64,000 bases of DNA, taken from positions 23,896,001-23,960,000 of the forward strand of contig NC_132970.1 of assembly GCF_047496725.1 (NCBI RefSeq). The letters are read 5' to 3'. The position numbers were made by a program, and so were the translations under genes. Numbering within the stretch: the first letter of the stretch is position 1; each line of letters opens with the position of its first letter. Under the pieces are notes generated by a model. That model saw only the letters and a list, made by a program, of their open reading frames with translations, was not told where the DNA came from and searched no databases. This document shows positions 12,797 through 25,820 of this stretch, in pieces. Source of the stretch: Anoplolepis gracilipes. Taxonomy: Eukaryota; Arthropoda; Insecta; Hymenoptera; Formicidae.

Positions 12797-13508
12797 GAGG
12801 AGAGAAAAAAAAAGTTGAAAAACTTTAAAATGATGCAAGAACCGAGGACGCGGAATAATCGTGGCAATTTCTTAATTTCTTTCAACACGATTTAGTTCTC
12901 GCCATTTGATTTGCCGCTTGGCACTGGTTTGAGGCCATTATCCACCAGCGGGACGTGAGGTAGTTGATGATCATGAAGGAAAGGGTGGCCGCGAAGAGAG
13001 GAGACAATGAACGTGTCTCGCGAGCCAAGCACGATCTCTCGCACCCTCTCGCAATCCCCCGTGTCAGTTCACATACTCGAGAGGACCATCTTTTCCGCTC
13101 TTTTCCCCCGTGAACGGACAATCTCGGGAATCAATATTGCACCGAGCGAGTATTCGCGAGCATTCCGTTCCAAGCCGCCGCCGCTATTGCTGCCACCACT
13201 TCGGCCTTGTAATTAAACCTGCTGCTAATGTACTGGCCAGACTATCGCCGTTATGCCATTCTGCCATCTTCGCGGCGCAGACTAAAAAGCGAACCGCGCG
13301 TACAAAAACAGCGAGAGGATATGCGTCGACCGGCAAACGCTGATTTCTTTTTGCGTATGCGTGCGCGAGAAAAAGAGACTGCGTGCAATATATAATATAT
13401 CTCTATTTGTTACGGAGTTATCAACTATATATAAAATTATAATATACGTAATTGATATATATATATATAAAAATAATTTATATTTATATAAGAATATATA
13501 AAAAATTA

Positions 13509-13510
<2 letters not shown>

Positions 13511-13552
<42 letters not shown>
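13511..13552. repeat. (TA)n
   Basis: About 20 TA units in a very AT-rich stretch adjacent to the 13.66 kb open frames. Confidence 0.97.
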
Positions 13553-13556
<4 letters not shown>

Positions 13557-13659
13557 CACTTATATTTTATTAAAAAGAATTAATCGAATAAAATTTATAT
13601 TGCATTATTTATTTGAAATTATTTTAAAGTTTATTTAGTTTGAAATTCTCAACATTTTT

Positions 13660-14124
13660 CTATTCTAAATATATCATTTGCAATGTCAAATTCTGAAGAA
13701 TGAGAAAATTCTGTGTGCGTATACGCGAGGGTAGTTTTTTCATTTCGTTGGCGAAATGTGTTAATTCGGCTGTTAACTCGTCGCGTGTATATAACCATGA
13801 CATTCGTTCTTTTATTAAACTCACATTTTCGTACATCGCCTGTGCTTCAAGCGCCGTATTGCGCACGTCGGGCGGCACATACACTTCGACCAGACCATAA
13901 AACCGTACGTTGCTTCGTTATTTGATTATACACTGCGTTCGTCACGGCTTCCCTCGCTTTTTGACGCCAACGTGTTACCCATCGTCCAACTGTTTTCACC
14001 CATCGTAACAATATTGCATCTGATTTCAACGCAAGTTTATTTTAATATCTTTGATAATTCCAACAATTAACGCCTTTATATTTCTTTAGAAATTAACGTT
14101 CAATTCCGAGTATTGGCGTAATAA

Positions 14125-14164
<40 letters not shown>

Positions 14165-14425
14165 TTTACGTTTCATTAAAATGATAACTGATGTGAAAAA
14201 TTTAATGTTGGTATCTAATGTAAGATATATATCGGTACTTTTTCTTAATGCCATAAATTTGCGTGCGTTGACGCAGAATATAGCACAATCAAGATGTACG
14301 AGCCGTTCTTTTCTATCAAAGCAGCGTATCTCGACAGAAAAAGCGTCTTTACTTTTCACTTTATCAGTAACGAGGATAGCGCGCGTTGCTCGCTCGCGTT
14401 CATAAAAATCCAATCGGCGGCGCAC
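13660..14425 (-). pseudogene. Possible decayed coding relic, origin unknown
   Basis: Three minus-strand open stretches lie close together: 14425 down to about 14170 (interrupted after that by an AT-repeat), 14029 to 13847, and 13884 to 13660. The last two overlap in different frames, as a single frameshift would leave. Their residue mix is unlike the serine/leucine or glutamate/arginine runs elsewhere in the window. It includes scattered W, Y, M and D/E/K, for example LTAELTHFANEMKKL in the third piece and DIYLTLDTNIKFFTS in the first. I recognise no domain. It could be a relic of a host gene, a transposon or an endogenous viral element. Weak points are that no piece is longer than about 110 codons and the opposite strand is also partly open. 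Confidence 0.22.
14128..14155. repeat. (TA)n
   Basis: TA tract that interrupts the minus-strand open stretch starting at 14425. Confidence 0.96.
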
Positions 14426-14540
14426 GGGTGTTGCCGACGAAATAATATTCCCACGAGCGATAATTTATCTTCGATAGAGAGCCCGCGTCGACAAGGTATT
14501 CGGTCGGTCTGCGGTCGTCCAACGCATAGCAAGAGCGCGA

Positions 14541-14562
14541 TGCGAAGCGAAGCGAAGCGAAG
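14541..14562 (+). repeat. 5-base tandem repeat GCGAA
   Basis: Four copies of GCGAA, in a GC-rich island just upstream (minus-strand sense) of the 13.7-14.4 kb open stretches. Confidence 0.85.
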
Positions 14563-16110
14563 CGGTAGCAGGTCTTTGGGGCCCCGTAACGGAGTCTCAC
14601 AGTCTCACAGTCCGCGTCACACAGTTGTCTGTGCATATCAGATGAATGGCACTTTCCACGATCTCGGCCGGCACTCGTGAAAGCTTAATCGCGGTAGCGC
14701 GTACTTATCGAACGTCGCCAAGGCCTTAGGGTTCATTCTACGTTCTTTGCTGGTCGTTTCCCTTTTCCTGCCCTCCTCTCTCTCTCTCTCCCTAGGGCTG
14801 TTCTCCCTATCGAGGTGTTTCGCGGTAAAGGAAGAAACCGGGCACTAAATATTGGAGTTGGTATCGGAATTATAGAGAAGGTTTGTGTGCGAACGCTCAA
14901 AAGTCGAAGAAGAAAGAGAAGGAAGAGAGGAGGGAGAAAGGGAGAGAGAGAGAGAGAGGCAAGAAGTACGAGGGAGGCAGGAAGCGTATAGGCAGAGGAG
15001 GAGAAACGCCAAGGTGGTCTTACCAGATGGTAATGGTGTGAGGCACCTTACGGAGGATGGCGAAGGGTGAATCGTGAGGAAGGTCGGCGGAGAAGTCGGA
15101 TAGTATTCGTTCTAGACGGATGAAACGACTCGGGAACGGGGAGGTTGTACGGATACACCAGGCAATTGAACTCCTTCCGTTTATTGCTTCTAATTAAACG
15201 ACCGAGATATTTCTGCTACGTTTCATTAGCGTAGAGCCAAACTCACGGCACGACGGTTTGCTTAATGCATTGTCGTCGCGCGCTCTTCCTTTCCTCTTCG
15301 CAGCGCAAGAAAATTTCGGCACCGCGCTCTTTTCCGTGCACGCGCTTCCTGCGCGCGTGCATGTGCATACGCGCTGTGTGTGCACCGCTTCTTATCGACT
15401 CTTTTTTCACTCAAGTCTCATCCAACGACTCGTCCAGTTCGTTACAGCGCGGTCGGTTCAGTCGGTTACGATTCAATTAAAAAGTTTCAATTATTGTATA
15501 TACATGCTGAAAATATCAAAAAATTATCTTCCACCGATAGTAATGCAATTATAAAATAAAACAGGACAAAGTATAGAATCGTATCTTGTGAAACTAGGTG
15601 AGACATAATCGAACTGGAAACTTGGCAGTCTGGGAAAAGTTAAAAATTATGAAATTTTTAAATTTAAGTTACTAATATGTTTACGTCTTAGATACTTGTT
15701 TTTATTAAATTATACACGTTAATTTTGAATCCAACACATATATATATACGAACCACATAAAGAGCTGACACACAATTCTTCAAGAATGTGTATTTTTTTC
15801 TTTTATGCCACAAATCATCCTGCGTATATTCACTTTATTAAAACATTAATAAAATTCGCAAGGTGAAAAAATTTTAATCATTTCAATATATTCTAATCAC
15901 ACTGAGATTATATTTTTTTTTTTTTTACCAATAAAATGTGCAAATCTCCAACGTATTTCACAAATATTTGGCGCGTATCGCAGAATTGATTCGGGCTAAT
16001 CGCGCCCGTGAATCTTGCGATGAATATTCGGCGAGTGTAACGAAGACGTCGACGTCGCGTCGCCGCGAAGACGAGCGAGAGAGCAGCGACGTGACTCGCT
16101 TGCGCCAATT

Positions 16111-16430
16111 CTAATTTTGCGCTGGCTCGCTTAATATCTCGTCGTAGCGAGAAGCCGGCGATAAATCTCCGGATTCATTATCATAAATTGGCCCGACGGA
16201 GCCTGCACGGTTGATGCTGACGGGCGGCGAGCTCGTCTCATCGCGCGACGACGAGGATGACAGATCAAAGCGGAGACGAGGAAGGAGTTCGATTCGCTCG
16301 TTTACGCAGGCAAGCTCGTCGTAAAAACGTCGTTTTACTCGTCCCCTTCTCTTTTTCTTTCGCCCTTCTCGCCCGTCCCACACGTACGAGCTCACGATTC
16401 GATTTATGGATCCGAGAACTGGTCCGTCTA
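16111..16430 (-). other. Unassigned minus-strand open frame containing a duplicated 22-mer
   Basis: The minus-strand frame runs open for about 107 codons and ends at a TAG just downstream of SEPAQN. It has no in-frame ATG, so as a gene it would have to be an internal or last exon. The composition is mixed and hydrophilic, with a serine run. It contains the peptide PIYDNES, encoded by a 22-base word (16170-16191) found again at 47362-47383. I recognise no family. It may equally be non-coding DNA carrying a conserved element. Confidence 0.15.
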
Positions 16431-19400
16431 TAAATTAGGAGGACCGCGAAGATCGAAAGATATAGTACGAATCTTTTCTTTTTATTGCGAATGATTATAA
16501 GGAACTTTTGGCCGTGCTGCTTAGCTTTGGGAATAACTGGGACTCGCGTTGTTCAAAAAACAATTATAAATTCGATCGTTCTAATTACTCGCTATTATAT
16601 ACATAAATGTATAAATCACTTTTTTTCCAAAATAACTTGTCAAATAGAAATTGTCTATACTTGATATAAACTAATTTAAAGTAATTAATATATGAATTGT
16701 ACTTGTAATTAACTCAACACACGTAATTTCTTATTATTTCATGCAAGATATTTATATATATATATAATAATAATAATAATCTTTACTTTTTTTTTCTTTA
16801 TCAATTAATTCTTTAGACCGGAGAATGCTATTATAGTGTTTCGAATCAGCTTTTACGTATACTGACAAAGTGTCACAATGATAGAAATAATTTGCAAAGA
16901 TAATGGCAAGAGACATCACAATGACGTAACTATATTCTTCTTAGAAATTCGCGGTGTTTACTTGGCTAAGCTATCTTGCATTAGCGCGCGACATGTGTCT
17001 TACTCCGCGATGTCGCAGTGACTGATTTATGCGTCTTGATCTCGGTGCTTGCTACTCGGTAGAAATAATTTTCAGTCATAATTTTCTCCAGTGTGGACGT
17101 GAAATTGCATTTTTCTATTTTGCTAATAACTAGCGAACTCGAGAGAGATTTCCTGTCGCAAATGCAAAAACGTCTGTATCAGTTTGTATTGATCGAATGA
17201 TCAACGATTGAAAAATTGACATAATTTGATGAATTTAATACACGTAATGCCAATTAAAATCTATTTATAACTGAATAAGATTATTATTAAAAGATGATGG
17301 ATTCATACATATCCAGAATGAATACAAATGGAATATTTTTGAAAAGGACAAAATTTACATCACGTAGTACTTTTATTGACTAGTCCAACTACATAAATGG
17401 GTTCTCTTAGTAGAGAGACAAATAAAAGACTCTTGTTAAAGACTAAATTCCTATTCATCTATAAATCATGCACAAACTGATAATTCGTATAAATCTTTAT
17501 TCGAGTTTTGCAACAGTCTTATCTTATCTTATCTTTTCGTCAATTAATTACATGTGTTTCATTATTAGGATCAGAGGATCACGCTAGTTTTTGTACCCTA
17601 GGCACAGTTTAACGTAATACAAAGTGATGTCAAACACCTGAAGATTTATCGGACATGTGCTGATGCATAATATAAATTACGCATCTACTATAAATGCAGT
17701 AATTAACAGCAAACGTGATTCGGGTGGAAGGGTGCATTCGCTCAATGAGATGTTCTCGAATGTGAATCGCGAAACGGTATACATTCTGGACAGAGCATTT
17801 ACATTGTACCTATAGCCGCGGGCAGTGTAAACACATTGACACGGAACATTCAGTTAACATCGTGCATGCGGTAGGAATAATGTAACATGCAGAATTACAT
17901 AATGGAATTATATGTCCCGCTCGCGAACCGTTCCGGAAAATGTTCATATTTTCTATATATTACATATATATATTTTTTGACATTAAATACTGTCGCGAAT
18001 TTGATTAAGGGATGTAGGAGTTATCGTTGTTCTATGAAACTGAAATTTTATTACATAGACATTACATATAGAACGTGTATTATTTAATTTTTTATTACAT
18101 TTACGATAATTTATGATAATGTTATTTTTTTCTCATACATTTTATATTGTATAAATATATTTATATGTTCCCTTGCGATTAGTTTATTGCTTTAATAAAA
18201 AAAATCTTGTGTATTCTTACAATTTTTAACAATAATAGTGTTGCTGAAAAAAAATAACGAGATGTAATCAACGATACACAGTTATGAATAAATTTTTAAT
18301 TGACATAATGCAGGAAAATGTTGGTATTTGCGAGATACGGATCGTGCGAAACGCTTTTCATTCTTTTCCCTAAAATGTCGGAGTAATCGCACGCCGACCA
18401 AGTGTCGAGAGCCGGAAGTCCAATTCCGAAGCAGGCGTCGGTCGCGCTCACCTAATCTCGAAACGCTTGTCCCGGCTTAAACGAACCTTGGCCGCTAATA
18501 CGCGAGTGATTAATTATTGTTACGCGTCGGTGTTACGATCCCTGCTGCATCGGACCCTTAATGGAAATAACTAAGTATTGTGTTCGGGTACATGCCTTCC
18601 GTACGGAAGCGATCCATCATGACCCGGATAATTAGTACAGCCGTGGTTGCGCGTATAATCATCACTCGGAATAATAATGGCGATGCGTCTCTCTTCCTGC
18701 TTGATGCGCCGAGAGGTGCGAAACGACGCGGCGGGCACCATAAGCGACCCTCGTCCTCTAGTGAGCTCGCGTAAACATGTGCCCACGTGTACTCATAATA
18801 CACAGTGGTTAATTATCAATGCCCCGTATTATTTGTTCCTTAAATGATTATTAATTAATTTTATTATCATTTATTTTTATTACTATACAAATTGCTTCAC
18901 GCTTTGGCATAATATTACATTAATTGATGGATTTGAAAAACAAAAAAAAAAAAAAAAACAAAGATATATTATGTGCAAATGTTTGAGAAACGTGAAAACT
19001 TATGTATTAGTAATCATGACGATATTTTTTTCTTTATTTAATTGAGACTTCTTTATAATGGAATTGTTTTAAACCTCATGTTGTATTACGTATACCGAAT
19101 TTATTTATGTTGTTAATTATAGACATTTCAAATTCCTCGTGCGATAGACTCTAGATAACTTTTGCATTTATACATATGATATTACTTACACGAGATACGG
19201 TCGCTCATTAAGAGGATCAATCGCGCGCATTTTCAGAGATGAAATTTAAAGATATTTACGAACCTTGTCAGAGATATTATTATTCGGAAATTGCTGCAAA
19301 CAATCATGCTATTACTCAAATAATGAAGAGAACGCGACACGAGATTGGAGCAAGTTTCTTGCATCCTGCTGAGTGTGAAATCCTGATTAGAGATTCTGAA

Positions 19401-20046
19401 TCTAATTGTAAGTAATGTTGTTGGGTCATATTTAATTGAATGGCTTATTCTTTTCATATGAGTTGTTGGGATTAATTATAATTAAGATGTAAAATTAAGT
19501 TCTGTATTGTTTTCACTTTTACTAAAACATTTCTACGTATCCATTGATAAATATATATTCAGCCATCTAACCCGTAAATTTGGCATAATCTCGCTCTAAT
19601 TATATATTACTTTTAAACATTAGAAGAAAATTTAAAGCCAAGAGATATTTTTTACGACTATTATTAGAAAATAATATTTATTTATATTAATCGATGAATC
19701 GTTATAAATTGTTATTTTATTGCAAACTTTAAATATAATAAGTATAGTAAATAATTAAATTGTTAAAAAATATTGTATTAAATAGTATTTTTATTTTTAT
19801 TTTTATATGTTTATATATACAATGGTATTATTTGCACTATTATCGTTAGTTGAAGTAATTATTAAAATATATAGGTGTCTTGTAGCATCTGAGATAAAAA
19901 TAGATTGATAACATTTCTTATTATATTTTCAAATTTTCATCAAATAGATAAAAAATTGTTTGTGCATGAAAAAGAAAAGCCTTGGTAATTCGACATGATT
20001 TAGTCATCTGTGCGAGTAATACATCAGTTTCTAGTCTAGCAAAATC

Positions 20047-20389
20047 TTATTTACCAGACTGGGTTCGCGACGCAGTGCCACGAAACTTTGGAAAAATCAA
20101 TCCCTTTCGCTGCGCAGAGCCAGTGTCGGTGCAATTCATTTGCATGGGAATTGCACCCCACGGAGACGGCTGCACTCCGGTATCGATTTTAAGTGGACCG
20201 CCTGTCCCGTCAGCCTCCTGTCTCGTCTTCTCTTGGACAGAAGCTACTCCAAGTCGCGCAAGCGCCACCGTGGAAACTTCTTCCATGGATTTTGCGAAAG
20301 CGCTCCAAATCCGACATCCGACTCGACCAACATCGTTGCTTCTCGTGAAACAGTATAAACTTTTCTCGAAAAAAAAAATAAGACAATGA
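20047..20389. other. GC-rich patch open on both strands
   Basis: A GC-rich patch of about 340 bp inside AT-rich DNA is open in one frame on each strand (plus to 20389, minus to 20047). On the plus strand an acceptor-like TTATTTACCAG ends at about 20058. On the minus strand a donor-like CTG|GTAAAT lies at the other end of the frame. The plus frame reads WVRDAVPRNFGKINPF and the minus frame reads KSMEEVSTVALARLGVAS; neither matches a family I know. It could be an exon or a piece of a repeat. Confidence 0.2.
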
Positions 20390-21699
20390 CAGTGCGTGTA
20401 ATTTTCTTCCGAAATCATATTTATTTCATGAGTTTTTTAGAAATAGATGATTCGTACAAATTTTTCTTCACATTACAATGTTGACGTAATAAATTGTTGA
20501 GATTTTAAATTAAACTTGAATTGATTAACTTTGCAAATAATTAAATTTATATAATCATTGGATCGCGAGATTAATAGAATCGATTTCTTTTAAATGAAAA
20601 AAAAAAAGATGTATTGATAAAATCAGATTAAAAGAGATTTGTAGACAAACGTGAGGTCATGAACTTATGTTTCTTTGAAGTAGAATATAAGATAGCGATG
20701 AATTTAAAATTAGTCAAGAGAGAGTCCACTGCGAATTTCGCTAGCTCGGCGTGGGATTAGCGTAGGAAAAAGGTCTCGTCGTGTGCGAATTACGAATTAT
20801 ACACGAGGCGGAAAGTAGCTAGCCGAACAAAAGTCGCTGGTTTAGGATCGCGCTTTTCGTTGGAAAGTGTGTGCTCGGAAGCGGGAAAGTGTGAGTAGAT
20901 TAGATATCCCTCGTGGCCAGTACGTAAGGACAATAAGCCAAAAAGTTGGTAAGGCAGACATGGCGGGTGCCGTTACCCGTTATGAAGCTCAGGGGTGAAG
21001 TCAAGATTGTAATTAGCCGGCGCTAAGTTTCGAGGTTTCCCCGGTATATTTGCATGCGATCCCGTCTCTCCCCTCGCCCCTCGCCAGCCTCCAGCTACCA
21101 ACTGCGCGTCTACACTAACCGCCTACAGACAGCACGCGTTTACACGATTTCGTCGACACGCCGAGGGCGTATGAGATAGAGGCAGAATGCGCAGCACGTA
21201 TCAAAATTTCGTATCGCATGCCTCGGCATTCCTTCTCTAACAACCCGTCTTCCCTTAGCGAGTCTTAATGAGCGAACGCGCGCCGCACACGCGCCAGCTT
21301 TTATATTTTTCTATATTAATCCGAAGAAAAACATAAGCCGAGACCAGAGGTATTTCCAAAGTTCTCGCGACGATTATGCAACAATACATATGTTTAATAC
21401 AAACTTTAAACAGTAAATATATTAACTCTTCTTGCATATGTTGTCAGCATACTAAATTCTTTTGCTAATAAAGCTCGAATAATCATATTAATAGTTTACT
21501 CGACTATTATATCATTAACATTTTATTTATTAATTAATATATCGAGTAGGTTAGGTTTTAAATAAAAATAAAACTTGTGGTCGTTTATAATTTGCACTAC
21601 TCAATACGAAATCAGTGCAGTCTTTCAAAACTTGAATCTTACTAGCCGAAACTCTCAATCGTATCTCTGTGAATTTAGATTTAATCCCTGGATATATCA

Positions 21700-21738
<39 letters not shown>
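21700..21738. repeat. (TA)n
   Basis: About 19 TA units. Confidence 0.97.
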
Positions 21739-21742
<4 letters not shown>

Positions 21743-21940
21743 CATATATATGTAGCGAGCGCGTTACAAGCCGAGCGTGTCGATGAATAAATAACGATTC
21801 AGCAAACCTCTTCGACAATCGAAGCAGCAGTACGCCAGGATGGAAGTTTTATTGTCAACGATCGCGGGTATCGAAGTGAATGAGGCCGGAATAAAAGGAG
21901 TCATTCGACTCGTAGAGGGGTGGCACGACGAGGAAAGGCG

Positions 21941-21974
21941 CGCGGGGGGGAGGGGGAGGGGGAGGGGGAGGAAG
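21941..21974 (+). repeat. G-rich GGGGGA tract, quadruplex-like
   Basis: Five successive runs of five or more G separated by single A, in a GC-rich island. Confidence 0.9.
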
Positions 21975-23692
21975 GTAGCGCGCCCTCTCTGTTAATGCAT
22001 CGCCTCCGGAATGGCCGATTAATTCCAACTACGGGAAGGAAGCGACTATAACTCGTCTCCGAGGAAGCATTCTTAATCCGCGCACTCTTTATTCCCGGGC
22101 TTCGCTCTTGTTCCCTCCGACCTACCTACCCCCCGCGATCCCCATCGGGGAAGAAATCTCTTACCCTCGTCGGCAGAGACCGCGCGCACGTTTCTCCATG
22201 TTCCACGAACAGCCACTGGCAATACACGTTGTTTCTTTGTTGAAGGAGGCCCGTTATTTTATGGTAGCCCGCTGTATTTCTTATTAGAATTCCAGAAATC
22301 GGTTTATCGAGGACGAAAAGATGGCGTTTTTCGCTTTATCTTCGTCCACGTTTATCCGATGGTTTCTCCGAAGAAATGTTTCTTCGTGGCCATTCGCATA
22401 ATTCATCTCTCGTATTATTTCACGGCTACGTTATTGGAAGCGAAAGGCAGACGAGATGAATATCAGAGAGAGGGGAAAATAGCAAAATGTCATTGACGAT
22501 GATTTAGGGGTGTAAGATTAGATAGAGACACCGATGTAATCTTATTTCAGTGCCAAGTTTATCACTTATGCACAACACACTTTGTAAAGAGCAATATTAC
22601 ATTATACAAGAGAAATTATTCCAAGCAAAGAAGTTAGATTGTTAAATCAAACGAGTTTTTTATTTATCGACATATACTACTAAACTTTAAATGTCACTTG
22701 AAAACAGACAAATTACTAATTCGTAATTCGAGATATTCGCATACGCTTTTCGTATGTCTGATATCGCGCAAACCGGAAAGCATGGGCAAAGTGAAGCTTG
22801 CCGAAACACGTACGGCAATTACAGTGGCCATCCCGGAAAATAGAGGGTTTCTATCCTACGATTGTTATCTACACGTGTTGTTTATTGATTGTCTCGTTGT
22901 CTCGAGGCAACCGGCAGCGTACGTCGTAGGACCAAAAGCACGGCTGGCGGTAATTGCCACCGAGAGAAGAGGCGTAACAGAATGTACGCTACGCGCGTGT
23001 TTTCGAAGAATTAAATTTCACAGAAGGGATTTAAATTTAAATGTATAGATTAAGAGAGGCGAGGCAAAAGATAAAAGGATTTCCGTCATAAATATCGCGA
23101 ATCCGAAAGTATAACTCGTATTTGCGCGCACGTATCCAGTTCTCACGGATATCTTTCATCGGGTATATTAACATATCATTAAACATAATCCTGTACAAAT
23201 GTACGCGGATAATTCAAAGGATCTAATAAAATCATCTACAATAAATGTTGTTTTATAAGTATAAAGGCATTATTTTAGATACTGTTGTATCGTATATATA
23301 CCTGTGATTTTTTTTTTTTTTTTTTGTCCATGGAAATTCTTCCACCGTCAAGATTATCACAAAGAAACAATTGTATATACTTATTAAAAATTTAATTTAA
23401 TTAAAAAAATAAAAATTTAACAAGAAAGGTCTGTAAGAGACCGCGTACAAGTATCTCGATCATGTGTCTGCATTCTCGATCTGTTATTTGCCATATTTTC
23501 TAGAGCACCGACAGAGTTTCCATTAGCTTATCGAGTTAAACTTCCGATAAAAAGCATGAGCTACGGGGATCTTCCTGTATAGCCGATGAAATTCCGGAGG
23601 AAGGTTCGAACCGATCTCGACGGGAGTTCCACATCCAATTTTCCTTGCATGATCCCGCGATGAACGGCGCGTATCGGGAGACTTGCGCCGAA

Positions 23693-23724
<32 letters not shown>

Positions 23725-23731
23725 TGCGTGT
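23693..23731 (+). repeat. (GT)n
   Basis: GT tract with a few GC/AT interruptions. Confidence 0.96.
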
Positions 23732-24926
23732 GGAGAGACTTCTTCTCTCTCCCCATCCGAATCGACGAATGCAAGCATTGCTACGAATTCCTTAGAGAAA
23801 TCTTCGCGGCGTTACATCATCCGGCATGCTGGCAACAAATTTGTTTCGCATTGTGCCATCTATCGCGCGAAAAATGCTCGAGATACATTCGTGTCCCTGC
23901 GCGTGCTTGCCAAGGGAAGAATAGGATATACTGCTGGAGAGAATGACTACCAAGCTGTTCGACAGATTCTTACGGTTTCCTTGTTCAAGAATTTTCTTCA
24001 AGTGATAACAGTATGGTCGCGGATGTAAAATCTCGCAGGTGTAGAGTGAGTGCAGATATATTGTATATGCTTATGTAAATGCTTGTACAGTTTATATAGC
24101 TAGGTAAATAGAAAAAGAGAATAAACACGAAGGAGGGGAATGAAATGAAAATTATCTCCTTTTACAACTACGACATGTACGACATCACTTTATTATAGCA
24201 GCTTAGCGTACGTCTCGGTAAATAATTTCTTTATTCGTATCTTCTTATTCGATCGATCAAGGAGAATTGACAGCCGCCCGATGTTGCTGGAGGCGACTCG
24301 TCGACGCATTTCGCGCGTTAATCGCCGTTCGATTCGCGTGTCTATGGTCGTAGTACATACATCCTCACGACGACCCGTCGTCATGAGGAAGCAATGTCTT
24401 AGTCGGCACCTATGCACACGTGGGTGCGCGAGCGCGAGAGAGCGCGAGGCATCCGACTGCGCTGTTAACGGGCTGCCATTCTCGATAAGAGGCGTTGCAA
24501 GGACGACACTGATCGCGCGCGACGTGTAGGCAAGCTGCTCGTAAAGTGTTTAGTTGAGGGCAGGTGGGGGGGAGGCAGGGCTCGTCGGAATGGGGTGGAT
24601 GAGTTAAACTACACGAGGTCTGACGGTAATAATTGAGTGCCGCTCTGTCTAGTTAGCACCTTGTACCGCCGGCTGACTCTCGTCACTTTATCGACTAAAC
24701 GACAGCGATGCGTGACAAATCCATCTTGTCTTAACCGCCGACGCCGACGTCGATTATCGACGGAATCTCAAAACGGCACAGCCGACACGTGAGATTAATA
24801 CGTCGGATGCGGTTGTATCGCCATGCATATCGAAACATCATTTTACGAATGAAAAAAATTGGCCGAAAAAAAAAGTCTGTACATATATAAGACTGACTTG
24901 CTCTCATAAACTGTTTAATATAAATA

Positions 24927-25640
24927 AATTAGGGCTGGTGATTTACTTTCAAGGTTTTGGCATTAAAATCTTTAAAGATTGAAGTTTCCAAGTTTCGAAA
25001 CTTTGTATCTTCAAAGCTTCGATTCTTTGAAACTTTGATACCTTAATCTTCGTAACTTTGAAAAATCAAAATTATACAATTATAATTAACTTACAAAGGT
25101 AAGAAAATACGCCAAAACAAAAAAATATCTCAATTTGTACGCAATTAAAAGTTAAAAAAATACATTTACTTATAAAAATTTTTCCCTTTAAGAATAAACC
25201 AATAAAAACATGTTTAAAAAGAAATAATTAGAGTATTTAGAAATATATGACTTGAAAATAGATAATTAAATTAAAAATTAAATATAAAATCAAAACTAAA
25301 TGAAATCAATAGTCAACTAGTTGCCAAATACTTTGAAGCAATTCAGTTTATGAGATTTTATTGAAATAATACTTATCATAAAATTAATCTTGCAAGTATA
25401 GAAATATTATAAGTATTCTTCTCATAAAATTATCTTCTCCATAAAATTAAAATTTTGACATGTTAATCAAAATTTATAAGTCTTAATAGCCAGTCTGCGA
25501 TCTGGTCACGCCATTCACGAAAATTCACACGAATATATATTTTTCAAAGCTTTAAAGCTTTAAATATAATTTTAAAATTCGAAGCTTTGAAAGAATTTGA
25601 AGATTCGAAGTCAATTTCAAAGTTGTCAAAAGTAACAGTT
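24927..25640. repeat. AT-rich block of repeated AAGCTT / CTTTGAAA words
   Basis: Two ends (about 24950-25070 and 25545-25640) are built from variants of CTTTGAAA, TTCGAAG and AAAGCTT in roughly opposite orientation, with an AT-rich centre. The left end starts with AGGGCTGGTGATT, which recalls hAT-type termini, but no matching inverted copy (AATCACCAGCCCT) occurs at the right side. It may be a truncated non-autonomous element or a degenerate word-repeat array. Confidence 0.35.
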
Positions 25641-25790
25641 TCTAATATAAATAGTTTGATAAATATATATTTAAATTTCCAAGAATCATGAAGTTTATTG
25701 CTCTTTGCATTTCTCAAAATTTAAATTGATACAAAAGAAAAAAAATTAATAATATTACCAACATTAGAGAACGGTCATAATTAGAGAGCC

Positions 25791-25820
25791 AGAGAGAGAG
25801 AGAGAGAGAGAAGAGAGAGA
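25791..25820 (+). repeat. (GA)n
   Basis: GA tract just downstream of the AAGCTT-word block. Confidence 0.95.

Larger units (their letters stand above)
11130..13659. other. No gene recognised
   Basis: GC-rich to about 11.4 kb, then AT-rich, then a second GC-rich island (12.85-13.4 kb) before a very AT-rich stretch with TA tracts. Confidence 0.6.
14426..20046. other. No gene recognised
   Basis: GC-rich islands at 14.4-15.5, 16.0-16.4 and 18.35-18.8 kb sit in AT-rich DNA. Apart from the 16.1-16.4 kb open frame nothing coding-like stands out; 18.8-20.0 kb is very AT-rich and apparently empty. Confidence 0.58.
20390..24926. other. No gene recognised
   Basis: GC-rich islands at 20.7-21.3, 21.75-22.45 and 23.5-24.85 kb with simple repeats. 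A short ATG frame at 20960 (MAGAVTRYEAQG) ends after 12 codons and is not supported as an exon. Confidence 0.58.

Noticed and set aside
12956..12963. TGAGGTAG, the let-7 seed
   Set aside because: The sequence departs from let-7 two bases after the seed and no precursor hairpin forms.
23603..23612. GGTTCGAACC, resembling a tRNA B-box
   Set aside because: No A-box, anticodon arm or acceptor stem can be formed around it; the word is simply palindromic.
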